This document shows, one piece after another, positions 1-8,105 of a stretch of DNA of 64,000 nt. Position 1 is the first letter of the stretch, and each line of letters begins with the position of its first letter. Source of the DNA: Lachnoclostridium sp. UBA1175 (lineage in GTDB: Bacteria > Bacillota > Clostridia > Lachnospirales > Lachnospiraceae); contig DBYX01000020.1 of NCBI GenBank assembly GCA_002311665.1, positions 1 through 64,000 on the forward strand, written 5' to 3'. The notes under the pieces are model-generated. The model saw nothing but the letters and a program-made list of their open reading frames with translations. It did not search any database and had not been told where the DNA came from. A program made the translations under genes and the position numbers.

Positions 1-1
1 G

Positions 2-850
2 TGGACGAAGCTCGACCTCAAGGCAGCCGGTCAGTTGATCGAGTATACGGTGACCGAGGAAGAGGTTGACGAGTACACCGCAGAAATCGCGGAGATTGAC
101 GACGGCGTATTTGAGATCACGAACACCCACGAGACCGAGAAGACGGAAGTATCTGTCACGAAGATCTGGGATGATGCGGATGACCAGGATGGCTACCGCC
201 CGGACGGCGTGGAGGTCAACCTTCTCGCGGACGGCGAGATCATCGATACGGTGACGCTGAGTGTAGCGAACGAGTGGAGTTACACATGGATCAATCTTGA
301 TCTGAAAAAAGCCGGTCAGTTGATCGAGTACACGGTGACCGAAGAAGACATTGATGAGTACACTGCAGACATCGAGGAGATCGAAGACGGCGTATTTGAG
401 ATCACGAACAGCCACGAGACCGAGGAGACGGAAGTATCAGTCACGAAGATCTGGGATGATGCGGACAACCAGGATGGTTACCGTCCTGACAGTGTTTCGG
501 TCAACCTTCTCGCGAACGGCGAGGTTATCGATACGGTGCCCCTGAGCGCAGAAAACAAATGGAGCTATATCTGGACGAAGCTTGACCTGAAGGCTGCCGG
601 CCAGGTGATCGAGTACACGGTGACCGAGGATACAGTGGACGAGTACACCGCAGACATCGCAAAAGATGAGGACGGAACGTTCACGATCACGAACAGCCAT
701 GTTACGGAAGAGACAGAAGCAACTGTGAAGTTGATCTGGATCCTTGATGACAAGGAAGACGGAGCACTTCCGGAAGATTACGAGAGTATGCAGCCGCAGT
801 TGGTTGTCGACGGCGCGGAGCTGGAATCGTCGGCGATCCTGAACGCAGAC
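2..850 (+). repeat. Tandem CnaB-domain DNA repeats (~282 bp unit)
   Basis: Three successive units begin near 2, 284 and 566. Units 1 and 2 are almost identical at DNA level, and the third diverges after about 700. The unit encodes one CnaB-like domain. Such direct repeats permit length variation by recombination and can collapse in short-read assembly. Confidence 0.8.
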
Positions 851-2413
851 AACCAGTGGACATATACGCAGGGCGAGCTCCAGAAATACAGAGATGCAGG
901 TGTGGCGATCAAGTATGAGTGGACGCTTGGCGAATTGCCTGCAGGCTTTGAAGTGACGGATACCACCGTAGATGGCACGAGTACGACATTTACGATCACT
1001 TATGTGCCGGTGCCGACGGAGTATTCTTTCGTGATCGCAACAGATTTGACCGGACGCAATTGGAATGAAAATGATGTGTTCGAGTTGACTCTCGCTGCGG
1101 ATGAGAACAACCCGGAGGGAGCAGTTCTTCCGGAGAAGACGGTTAAGAATGCGACGGCTGATTCGAAGGAAGTTGCATTTGACAGTATTGTCTTCTCGAA
1201 GTCCGGCGCATATGTGTTTACCATTACGGAGACGGAGGGAAGTATCAAGGGTGTTACCTACGATACGGAACCGAAGACGTTTACCGTTGTTATTAAGGAC
1301 AACGGTGCAGGAACGCTGTATGTTGATGCGGTAGAATATACGGGAAGCATTGACATCCGGAATACGTATAATGCATCGGCTAAAGTTCAGTTTACGGCGA
1401 CCAAGGTTCTGAACGGCAGAGAGTTGCAGGAGGATGAATTCCTGTTCGCATTGAAAGATGAGGACGGCAATGTGATCCAGACTGCTACCTGCGGCAAGGA
1501 CGGAAAGATTGTATTTGATCCGATTGCCTACACGGAAGAGAACATGGTAGTAGACGGTGAGATCGTTGCAACGAGAGAGTATGTTTATACGATCAGCGAA
1601 GTGAAGCCCGAGGACGGTCAGGATGATAACCGGATCGTCTATGATGACAGCGTCGCAGAGATTCTGATAACCTTGACAGACGATCAGAACGGTAAGATCA
1701 TCGTGGATTCGGCTGCAACGGCATCGGATATCACGTTTACCAACACGATCCTGCCGGAAGAGTATGAGGTTACTTTCGTCGATGAGGACGGAACGGTTCT
1801 TATGGAGACGAAGCTCTATGTAGAGGGCACCAAGAAGACCGAAATTACGATCCCTGCAGATCCGAGCAAGGCTGAGGATGAGAATTATACATACGAGTTT
1901 GCCGGTTGGACTCCGGAGATCACGGATGTGAACGGCGATGTAACTTACAAGGCTACTTACACGGCGACGTTGAAGAAGGGCGTTTACAAACTTGTGAGCG
2001 ATTCGCTGTCCTGGACGAAGGGATCGGGCGTGAGTTTCATCGCGAGATTCCAGAGAACGGAACACGACGAGTGGACAATCGACCGCTTCGCGGGGATCAG
2101 GAGTTCCAAGGGCGCACTTGCGGAAGACAGTGATTTCACAAAGACGAAGGGTAGTGTCATCCTTGAAATCTCTTCCGTGTATATGGAGTCGCTTCCGGAA
2201 GGCAAGACGAGCTTTACGGTTTCGTTTACCGACGGTGATGATGTAACATTTGAGGTTGATATTCTTCCGGAGAAGAAGCAGGATGATCCGATTCCTCCGA
2301 AGACAGCCGACACGATGGAAGTCACCTGGATGCTCGTTCTGTTGGGATTTGCGTTGACGACTGCTATGCTGGCAGCGAGAAGACGTAAAGAAGAAAAGAA
2401 TATGAGAGCGTAA
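2..2413 (+). CDS. CnaB-repeat surface protein, C-terminal part (5' truncated)
   Basis: The reading frame is open from base 2, so the true start lies left of the window. The first ~280 codons hold near-identical ~94-residue CnaB-type (collagen-binding B / pilin stalk) repeats, recognisable by 'KIWDDADDQDGYRP' and 'YTVTEE' blocks. Further beta-rich Ig-like units follow, including a 'YKATYTA' segment. The C-terminus has PPKTAD, a hydrophobic helix (LVLLGFALTTAMLAA) and a basic tail RRRKEE. This is a cell-wall sorting signal, although the motif departs from LPxTG. In this family CnaB domains often form internal isopeptide bonds and act as stalks of adhesins or pili. The role as adhesin or pilin is inferred; no sortase gene is in the window. 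A strong hairpin follows at once. Confidence 0.85.
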   Translation, partial: WTKLDLKAAGQLIEYTVTEEEVDEYTAEIAEIDDGVFEITNTHETEKTEVSVTKIWDDADDQDGYRPDGVEVNLLADGEIIDTVTLSVANEWSYTWINLDLKKAGQLIEYTVTEEDIDEYTADIEEIEDGVFEITNSHETEETEVSVTKIWDDADNQDGYRPDSVSVNLLANGEVIDTVPLSAENKWSYIWTKLDLKAAGQVIEYTVTEDTVDEYTADIAKDEDGTFTITNSHVTEETEATVKLIWILDDKEDGALPEDYESMQPQLVVDGAELESSAILNADNQWTYTQGELQKYRDAGVAIKYEWTLGELPAGFEVTDTTVDGTSTTFTITYVPVPTEYSFVIATDLTGRNWNENDVFELTLAADENNPEGAVLPEKTVKNATADSKEVAFDSIVFSKSGAYVFTITETEGSIKGVTYDTEPKTFTVVIKDNGAGTLYVDAVEYTGSIDIRNTYNASAKVQFTATKVLNGRELQEDEFLFALKDEDGNVIQTATCGKDGKIVFDPIAYTEENMVVDGEIVATREYVYTISEVKPEDGQDDNRIVYDDSVAEILITLTDDQNGKIIVDSAATASDITFTNTILPEEYEVTFVDEDGTVLMETKLYVEGTKKTEITIPADPSKAEDENYTYEFAGWTPEITDVNGDVTYKATYTATLKKGVYKLVSDSLSWTKGSGVSFIARFQRTEHDEWTIDRFAGIRSSKGALAEDSDFTKTKGSVILEISSVYMESLPEGKTSFTVSFTDGDDVTFEVDILPEKKQDDPIPPKTADTMEVTWMLVLLGFALTTAMLAARRRKEEKNMRA

Positions 2414-2418
2414 AATGA

Positions 2419-2458
2419 AAATGCCCTCCTTGCCGAGTGATCGGCAAGGAGGGCATTT
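2419..2458. terminator. Perfect 18-bp hairpin between convergent genes
   Basis: The arms at 2419-2436 and 2441-2458 are perfectly complementary with a GTGA tetraloop. Each arm ends in an AAA/TTT run, so it can act in both directions. It lies between the surface-protein stop (2413) and the end of the minus-strand gene (2506). Confidence 0.8.
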
Positions 2459-2505
2459 GCGCGGTGTACGCGCTTATGTGCGATTAGTTATTACCGGATC
2501 GGGGA

Positions 2506-3033
2506 TCAGTCGGGATCCACGGCGTCCGTCATATCAGCTGCGATATCGTCAACCTTCTCGGCAGCATCCTCAATTGTTCCGGTCCAATCCTCCGAAGCCT
2601 CGTCAGCAGCATCTGCAACTTCCTCGGTAGCTTCCTCGGCAGCGTCCTCAGCGGACTCGAACTTGCTGGAGATGTACTCCTTCAGCTCAACAGCCTTCTC
2701 CTTGGTTGCCTTGGCAACCGTGCCGGCCTTCTCTGCAACTACAGCGGAGATATCCTTGGTCTTGTCCTTCACTTTGTGAGCAACATCGGTAGCCTTCGCC
2801 TTGATGTTCGCATAGCGGCTCGGAGCCTCCTCAGCGTCCCCGTCAAACTCAGCATCTTCGTCCGCTTCAGCGTCTGCGGCGTCACAGATCCGGGTCTCAT
2901 CCTCGAAAAGATCGCTGTCATCCTCAAACATCTCGCCGTCCGCGAGCTGTTTCTGCTTCTCAATCTCCTTGTAGACACAGTATCCGCCGGCGATCGCAGC
3001 AGCTAACAAAGCCAATTTTGTAAATGCCTTCAT
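2506..3033 (-). CDS. Acidic, membrane-anchored YtxH/apolipoprotein-like protein
   Basis: 175 residues from an ATG at 3033 preceded by AAGGAG; an in-frame extension to 3102 lacks a ribosome site. An N-terminal hydrophobic segment (residues ~5-22, FTKLALLAAAIAGGY) probably anchors it in the membrane. A strongly acidic stretch (~33-75, rich in E/D) follows. The rest is Ala/Lys/Glu-rich amphipathic helix (VAHKVKDKTKDISAVV and similar), the pattern of YtxH-type and apolipoprotein-like stress proteins. The function is not known; a general envelope or stress role is only inferred from composition. It is convergent with the CnaB gene and divergent from the tRNA. Confidence 0.75.
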   Translation of the reverse strand: MKAFTKLALLAAAIAGGYCVYKEIEKQKQLADGEMFEDDSDLFEDETRICDAADAEADEDAEFDGDAEEAPSRYANIKAKATDVAHKVKDKTKDISAVVAEKAGTVAKATKEKAVELKEYISSKFESAEDAAEEATEEVADAADEASEDWTGTIEDAAEKVDDIAADMTDAVDPD

Positions 3034-3101
3034 ATTACTTCTCCTTTCCGGCGCGTTATTACGCGCACAACCCACCGTTTCGGTCGGTACTTTATGCACC
3101 A

Positions 3102-3107
3102 ATTATA
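3102..3107 (-). promoter_or_regulatory. Possible -10 box for the acidic membrane protein
   Basis: On the minus strand this reads TATAAT, about 70 bases before the chosen start. No good -35 hexamer sits 16-18 bases upstream, so the assignment is weak. Confidence 0.35.
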
Positions 3108-3197
3108 GCGGATTGTGACAAAAAAGAAAAGCAAAATCGGGTGAAATTTGACAAAAGTTCACACCCGAAAAAATATGTAAAATTTTCCGTAAAATGC

Positions 3198-3226
3198 TTG
3201 CAAACTTTTGAGGGTTAGTATATAAT
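3198..3226 (+). promoter_or_regulatory. Promoter of tRNA-Gln
   Basis: TTGCAA at 3198-3203, a 17-base spacer and TATAAT at 3221-3226. The expected start point (~3233) is about 23 bases before the mature tRNA. Confidence 0.8.
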
Positions 3227-3255
3227 ATCGACTGTTGACGAAACGGCAACATTCT

Positions 3256-3327
3256 TGGGCTATCGCCAAACGGTAAGGCAACGGACTCTGACTCCGTCAT
3301 TTTCAAGGTTCGAATCCTTGTAGCCCA
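3256..3327 (+). tRNA. tRNA-Gln (anticodon CTG)
   Basis: A 72-base cloverleaf. The 7-bp acceptor stem TGGGCTA/TAGCCCA pairs perfectly. The anticodon arm is ACGGA-CTCTGAC-TCCGT with CTG at the anticodon position, reading CAG (Gln). The T arm contains GGTTCGAATCC. CCA is not encoded. It has its own promoter and terminator, so it is a single-gene unit. Confidence 0.96.
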
Positions 3328-3330
3328 GTA

Positions 3331-3366
3331 AAGCGAATCGGATGTGATATCCGGTTCGCTTTTTTG
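3331..3366 (+). terminator. Intrinsic terminator of tRNA-Gln
   Basis: A 13-bp stem (3331-3343 with 3349-3361, one G-T pair), a 5-base loop and a T run at 3361-3366, directly after the tRNA. Confidence 0.9.
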
Positions 3367-3474
3367 TTTGCATTCACCCCCTGCGTATGGTAAAATTCTT
3401 ATGTGCGTGTGCCCGCGCGGAACGCGCACAATGGTCGATTCGAACAGATTATGCCTAGGAAGGGATTATCGGAT

Positions 3475-5205
3475 ATGGACCGATTGAGGAGAGAGGCGGC
3501 ACTCCTGGTCGCGGCCGTGCTGGCGGCGGTTTGGATGTGTGCGTGTGTGATGACTTCTCCGGGGACGGAGAACTATACGGAGGCGGACCTGACGGGGATC
3601 CCGTCGCCGGTCGACATTGTGAAAGTGTCGGTAACCCCGACGGCGGGAGTTCCGACCTCGGAAGTGATGCCGACGGAGGAGGTTGCTCCGACTGAAGCGG
3701 ATACGCCGACTCCGGCGGAGCCGAGTGCGACACCGACGGCAGCGATCACGGCGGAACCGAGCGTGACACCGACCGTGAGCGTGACTCCGACTGTGACGAG
3801 CACGCCGACGGTGACCGATACGCCGACCGTGAAGCCGACGGCGAGTGTGACACCGACACCGGGCGTGACAACGAGCCCGACCGTGCCGCCGACCCCGGTT
3901 CCGACACCGGGGACACCGACGCCGGGGACGCCCACACCGACTCCTAAAGATACGGGAAGCAAGGACGGCTATCCCAACGTCGAGGGCAAACGGGGAGTTC
4001 TGGGGGAGAAGGAGTACCTTCGTCCCGCCGTGGGGCGCAACCAGGAGCGACAGGTGACGCTTCCAAAGAAAACGAAGCTCGTCATTGTCGATACGATTAA
4101 GTCGGAATTTAACGAAATATGGTATAAAGTAGCGGTCCTGCTCGACGGCAAGGTGAAATACGGATACCTTCAGGCATCGGCCGTGGATCTGGAAGGCTAT
4201 CCGACGCCCGGCAGCAGCGCGAGTATGACAAGAGTCGGCGTCGGAAACTACGATGTGAAGCACGGGAAGGACCGGGACGGCGACGGAGTCTATGTCGTGG
4301 TCCTGGATGCCGGACACGGAGGACCGTTCCATGGCGCGTGCCATTTCGGCGCCAGGGAAAAGGATATGAACCTGGAGGTCGCAAAGGCCTGCAAGAAGTA
4401 TCTGGAAGACAATTACGAGAATGTCCGGGTGTACCTCACCCGGGACGGTGACAGCGTGTTTGACAGCAACAACGACGTTGACGATCTCGAGTATCGCGTG
4501 CGCTACGCGATGAGCAAGAAGGCGGACATCCTCGTGAGCATGCACTTCGATGCAAATCTCGGGACAGAACGCGGTGCGGAGGCGCTGATCACCAAGGGCA
4601 AGCTGATGGACAAGAGCAAGGCGCTCGGATCGCAGATTCTCCGCGAGCTCGGCGAACTCGGCATTAATACAAGCACCTACGGCTGTATGACGCGCGTGAG
4701 CGCTCGTTCGCGGTACAGCTATCCGGACGGGACGAAGATGGACGGTTACTTGATCGTGCGTCTCGCCGCGGAGCAGGGGATCGTGCCGTGCATCATCGAG
4801 CATGTGCACATGGACAATAAGAAGGACTTCAATAATTTCTGTGACACCAAGTCGAAGCGCGAGAAACTCGGCCAGGCGGATGCGAGAGGAATCGCGTCGT
4901 ACCTCGGCCTGAAGAAGAAAACAGCATCCGCAACGCCCACACCGACGCTCTCGCCCGAGGCACAGCCGACGGGAACGGCAACGGCCACGCCGACCGCGGA
5001 GCCCGAAGTGACACTGTCGGTCACCCCGAAGGGGGAGGCGTTGCCGACACCGGTTGCAGGAGAGCCTGAGACATCGCCGACACCTGTCGCAGGTGAGCCT
5101 GAGGCGTCGCCGACACCGGTATCCGGTGAACCGGAAGCAACACCGACGCCGGTATCCGGGGACAACGGTGAGACGACCGATTCCGAAGGGGACGAAGCGC
5201 CGTAG
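3475..5205 (+). CDS. Lipoprotein N-acetylmuramoyl-L-alanine amidase (Amidase_3) with SH3-like domain
   Basis: 576 residues from the ATG at 3475, with AGGAAGGG upstream. The N-terminus is a signal peptide with a Cys cluster (VWMCACVM) that can serve as lipobox. A long Thr/Pro linker of TPT/VTPT repeats (~45-160) is followed by an SH3-like segment (~175-240) and the Amidase_3 domain (~280-480). Zinc ligands are visible: His in DAGHGG, Glu in EKDMNLE and His in SMHFDAN. The catalytic Glu is in IIEHVHM. It cleaves the bond between N-acetylmuramate and L-alanine in peptidoglycan. The C-terminus is another repeat linker (GEPEASPTPVS). It probably acts outside the membrane in wall turnover or cell separation. 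Confidence 0.9.
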   Translation: MDRLRREAALLVAAVLAAVWMCACVMTSPGTENYTEADLTGIPSPVDIVKVSVTPTAGVPTSEVMPTEEVAPTEADTPTPAEPSATPTAAITAEPSVTPTVSVTPTVTSTPTVTDTPTVKPTASVTPTPGVTTSPTVPPTPVPTPGTPTPGTPTPTPKDTGSKDGYPNVEGKRGVLGEKEYLRPAVGRNQERQVTLPKKTKLVIVDTIKSEFNEIWYKVAVLLDGKVKYGYLQASAVDLEGYPTPGSSASMTRVGVGNYDVKHGKDRDGDGVYVVVLDAGHGGPFHGACHFGAREKDMNLEVAKACKKYLEDNYENVRVYLTRDGDSVFDSNNDVDDLEYRVRYAMSKKADILVSMHFDANLGTERGAEALITKGKLMDKSKALGSQILRELGELGINTSTYGCMTRVSARSRYSYPDGTKMDGYLIVRLAAEQGIVPCIIEHVHMDNKKDFNNFCDTKSKREKLGQADARGIASYLGLKKKTASATPTPTLSPEAQPTGTATATPTAEPEVTLSVTPKGEALPTPVAGEPETSPTPVAGEPEASPTPVSGEPEATPTPVSGDNGETTDSEGDEAP

Positions 5206-5273
5206 TCCGGCAGGGCAGGAAGACCGGACTCTTCGAGAGCGGCATTTTCCGAAGGATAAATACGTAGACGGAG

Positions 5274-5304
5274 CTCCCTCCGTGCTGAGCGGGGGGAGTT
5301 TTTT
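5274..5304 (+). terminator. Intrinsic terminator after the amidase gene
   Basis: A 9-bp stem CTCCCTCCG/CGGGGGGAG (one G-T), a 7-base loop and six T at 5299-5304. Confidence 0.85.
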
Positions 5305-5348
5305 CGCGGCAGGAAAGAAGAATAATTGTAAAAAATGCGTAAACTATA

Positions 5349-5377
5349 TTGACATTTCACACAGAAAGTGGTTGAAT
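5349..5377 (+). promoter_or_regulatory. Probable promoter of the 552-residue membrane protein
   Basis: Perfect TTGACA at 5349-5354, a 17-base spacer, then a weaker TTGAAT at 5372-5377. Confidence 0.55.
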
Positions 5378-5432
5378 GTTGAAAATGCAATTTACGCAGC
5401 AATGCATATAAGCGCGTTGAAAGGGTGAGAAT

Positions 5433-7091
5433 ATGAGTGATAAGAAAAGAGACAATACGAAGCAGCGTGCAGCGCTCGGATACCTGATATCCATCGCGTG
5501 CACGGCGCTGATCGGCCATGTGCTGTTTTATTTTACGTTGCCGGCGCTCAACGCACACAATCCCGGATTCTGGGCCTTTGTGATGTTTATGGGTGTCAGC
5601 TTCGCGGGCGTTCATTCGTTCGTGCGCTCGATCGTGTGCAAGAGCGAGATCTCGGTGGTCGGCAAGAAGAGCGCGTCCTGGTACGGGACGGCCGTCGGAG
5701 TCGCGGTCGCGGCGATCGCACTGCTGGCGATGGTCATCGGCGGGATCGCTTCTGCGAAAATGTTCCATGCGAAGACGTATGCGGGGATCATCACGGTGAC
5801 GGAGTCGGACTTCAAGACGGATATGCCCGAGACGACGAGCGTGACGAACATCGCGCTGATGGACACCGAGTCCGCGAGGATCATCGGTAACCGTACGCTC
5901 GGCTCGCTGTCGCAGGTCGTGTCGCAGTACTCGGTCAACGATCACTACAGCCAGATCAACTATCAGAACACTCCGAAGAAGGTCACGATCCTGGAGTATG
6001 CGGACTTCTTCAAATGGGCGGAGAACCGCAGCAACGGTATCCCGGGCTACGTTATGGTGGACCCGGTCGGCAATAGCGCGAATTATGTCGAGTTTGCGAA
6101 ACCGGTGAAGTACGCGGAGAGCGGCCGCTTCGGCGACGATCTCGAGAGAAAACTCCGGTTCTCGTATCCGACCAAGATTTTCGGCGATATGTACTTCGAG
6201 GTGGACGACGCGGGCAATCCCTACTACATCGTGTCGTGCATGGAGGCGAACGCGGGACTGTTCGGCGCGATGGACGTCGCGGAGGTCATCCTCTTTAATC
6301 CCGTGGACGGCAGCTCGCAGATCTACGCGGTGAAGGATGTCCCGAGCTGGGTTGACATCGTCTACACCGGCGATCTCGCAAGCGAAAAATACAACTGGTA
6401 CGGCAAGCTGTCCGGCGGCTTCTGGAACAGCGTGTTCGGCAACAAGAACTGCAAGATGACGACCGACGACTACGGCTACATCGTCATCGACGACGATGTG
6501 TGGTATTTCACGGGCGTGACGAGCGTCACGAGCGATGAGAGCAACATCGGTTTCATCATCACCAATGCCCGCACGGGCGAGTACCGCTTCTACCGCGTCG
6601 GCGGTGCGGAGGAGTACTCCGCGATGGGTGCCGCGGAGGGTGAGGTGCAGGAGAAGGGCTACGTGGCATCGTTCCCGTCGCTCGTGAACATCGCCGGCCA
6701 GGCAACCTACATTATGGTGCTGAAGGACACCGGCGGACTGGTGAAACTGTACGCTCTCGTCAATGTGGAGAATTACGGTATCGTCGCGACGGGCACGACG
6801 CAGGCCGATGCGATCATCGCGTACCGCAAGACGCTCGCGCGCAACGGTGTCGGCGGGACGGATGAGCCGGATGTGTTCCCGACCGCGGAGATCACCGTGG
6901 ACAATGTCCGCATCGTCGAGATGGAGAACCTCGCCGTCGTGTACATCACGGCGGAGGACGGAACGGTATACAAGAGCTCTCTGAACGAGGACGAAAGCCT
7001 GATCCTGGTTCGCACGGGAGACAAAATGACCGTCCGTTACGAGGAGACGGAGATCAAGGACATACGCACGATACGCTCCTGGAGCAGGTAA
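5433..7091 (+). CDS. Conserved-looking membrane protein with large exported domain, function unknown
   Basis: 552 residues, ATG with AAAGGGTGAG upstream. Three hydrophobic helices lie near the N-terminus (~15-39, 44-64 and 84-108, e.g. GVAVAAIALLAMVIGGIAS). About 440 residues follow without further membrane spans, and they have alternating hydrophobic/polar beta-like segments (e.g. YVMVDPVGNSANYVEF). I do not recognise the family and see no catalytic motif. The layout suggests a small membrane anchor holding a large extracytoplasmic domain. It is a single-gene unit between a terminator (5304) and a strong hairpin (7173). Confidence 0.8.
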   Translation: MSDKKRDNTKQRAALGYLISIACTALIGHVLFYFTLPALNAHNPGFWAFVMFMGVSFAGVHSFVRSIVCKSEISVVGKKSASWYGTAVGVAVAAIALLAMVIGGIASAKMFHAKTYAGIITVTESDFKTDMPETTSVTNIALMDTESARIIGNRTLGSLSQVVSQYSVNDHYSQINYQNTPKKVTILEYADFFKWAENRSNGIPGYVMVDPVGNSANYVEFAKPVKYAESGRFGDDLERKLRFSYPTKIFGDMYFEVDDAGNPYYIVSCMEANAGLFGAMDVAEVILFNPVDGSSQIYAVKDVPSWVDIVYTGDLASEKYNWYGKLSGGFWNSVFGNKNCKMTTDDYGYIVIDDDVWYFTGVTSVTSDESNIGFIITNARTGEYRFYRVGGAEEYSAMGAAEGEVQEKGYVASFPSLVNIAGQATYIMVLKDTGGLVKLYALVNVENYGIVATGTTQADAIIAYRKTLARNGVGGTDEPDVFPTAEITVDNVRIVEMENLAVVYITAEDGTVYKSSLNEDESLILVRTGDKMTVRYEETEIKDIRTIRSWSR

Positions 7092-7172
7092 GCGGAGGCG
7101 CAGATCGACCTTGCAGAGAAAACCCGTGGGGGATGAAAAAAAGGTAATCACTCGTAGCTTGTATTGGGGGAT

Positions 7173-7206
7173 GGAAAGGCCCGCGCCGGGAGGCGCGGGC
7201 CTTTCC
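7173..7206. terminator. 15-bp GC-rich hairpin
   Basis: A perfect stem (7173-7187 with 7192-7206) with a GGGA loop. There is no real T run beyond the TTT in the arm, so it may be a terminator or an mRNA 3'-end stabiliser. Confidence 0.6.
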
Positions 7207-7224
7207 GCATGTGTGCGAAGATGT

Positions 7225-7253
7225 TTGTAAATCCTTTCGGACTATGGTAAGAT
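7225..7253 (+). promoter_or_regulatory. Promoter of the MBL-fold gene
   Basis: TTGTAA at 7225-7230, a 17-base spacer and TAAGAT at 7248-7253. The gene starts at 7301. Confidence 0.65.
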
Positions 7254-7300
7254 GGGATTAGGCTCTCTGAACAGAAGAACAAAGGAGGGGTAAGGGAACC

Positions 7301-7927
7301 ATGGCAGAAGGTATTTTGTTTTATACGCAGAACAGCAGCCGTATCGACACGCCCGCGGGGCGCGTCTATGTGGATCCTTTCCGCATGACGGAGGAGCCGC
7401 ACGACGCGGCGTTCGTGCTCGTAACGCACGAGCACTACGATCATTTTTCACCCGAGGATATCGCGAAGGTGTGCAACCCCGACACGGTGTTTGTGCTGCC
7501 GCTGTCGATGCTTGACAAGGTGCGCGAGGTGGAGACTCTTTTTGCGCGGATCGAGACGGTGGTGCCCGGGGAGCGCTACTCGATCGACGGTCTGCGTTTT
7601 GCGACCGTGCGCGCGTACAACATCGGAAGACCGTTCCATCCGAAGGAGGCCGAGTGGGTCGGCTATGTCATCGAGGCGAACGCCGGAAGAGTGTACATCG
7701 CCGGCGACTCCGACGCGACCGAGGAGGCGATGGAGGTACGCTGCGATGTCGCGCTGATCCCGATCGGTGGCAAATACACGATGGATGCGGATCAGGGCGC
7801 GGCCCTCGCCAACGCGATCCGTCCGGCGACGGTGATCCCGGTGCACTACGGCGGAAGGCTCGGCAGTTCGGACGCGGCGAAAACGTTCGCCGCGCTCGTG
7901 GACCCGGCGATCCGCGTGGAAGTGTGA
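7301..7927 (+). CDS. Metallo-beta-lactamase-fold hydrolase (UlaG/UPF0173-like)
   Basis: 208 residues with AAAGGAGGGG upstream. The metal-binding signature is THEHYDH (residues ~45-51), followed by a GDSD block (~131) and a late VHYGG His (~185). These are the usual metal ligands of a short MBL-fold enzyme. The protein is compact, with no extra domain and no signal peptide, so it is cytoplasmic. The family includes lactonases and phosphodiesterases; the substrate cannot be read from sequence. It has its own promoter, and the next gene follows after about 180 bases with a separate promoter. Confidence 0.85.
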   Translation: MAEGILFYTQNSSRIDTPAGRVYVDPFRMTEEPHDAAFVLVTHEHYDHFSPEDIAKVCNPDTVFVLPLSMLDKVREVETLFARIETVVPGERYSIDGLRFATVRAYNIGRPFHPKEAEWVGYVIEANAGRVYIAGDSDATEEAMEVRCDVALIPIGGKYTMDADQGAALANAIRPATVIPVHYGGRLGSSDAAKTFAALVDPAIRVEV

Positions 7928-7980
7928 CGCTTCGGCCGTTTTCCGGCGAATGCGCGTGAAAAGCCCTTATTTTACGCGGA

Positions 7981-8033
7981 ATGCAACCGCCGGTTGACAA
8001 ATTGAAAAGCCGGATTTATGGCATGCAACCGCC
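7981..8033 (+). promoter_or_regulatory. Promoter of the XRE regulator flanked by an 11-bp direct repeat
   Basis: TTGACA at 7994-7999, 17 bases, TATGGC at 8017-8022. ATGCAACCGCC occurs at 7981-7991 and again at 8023-8033, exactly 42 bp apart, bracketing the promoter. That is four helical turns, as expected for two operator half-sites on the same face. An inverted repeat (8031-8040 with 8056-8066) follows in the leader. Autoregulation by the downstream repressor-like gene is inferred. Confidence 0.5.
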
Positions 8034-8105
8034 CGTTTTGGTAGGATGAAGCCATCAAAACGGGGCGGGCGGTGAACGACGGATGCCTGCCGGAAAGGAA
8101 GCAAT

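Noticed and set aside
3573..3962. Val/Gly-rich minus-strand frame in the amidase linker
   Set aside because: Produced by the reverse reading of Thr/Pro codon repeats.
4746..7151. Long minus-strand frame across the amidase and membrane-protein genes
   Set aside because: Crosses two well-supported genes and a terminator; composition is that of antisense.
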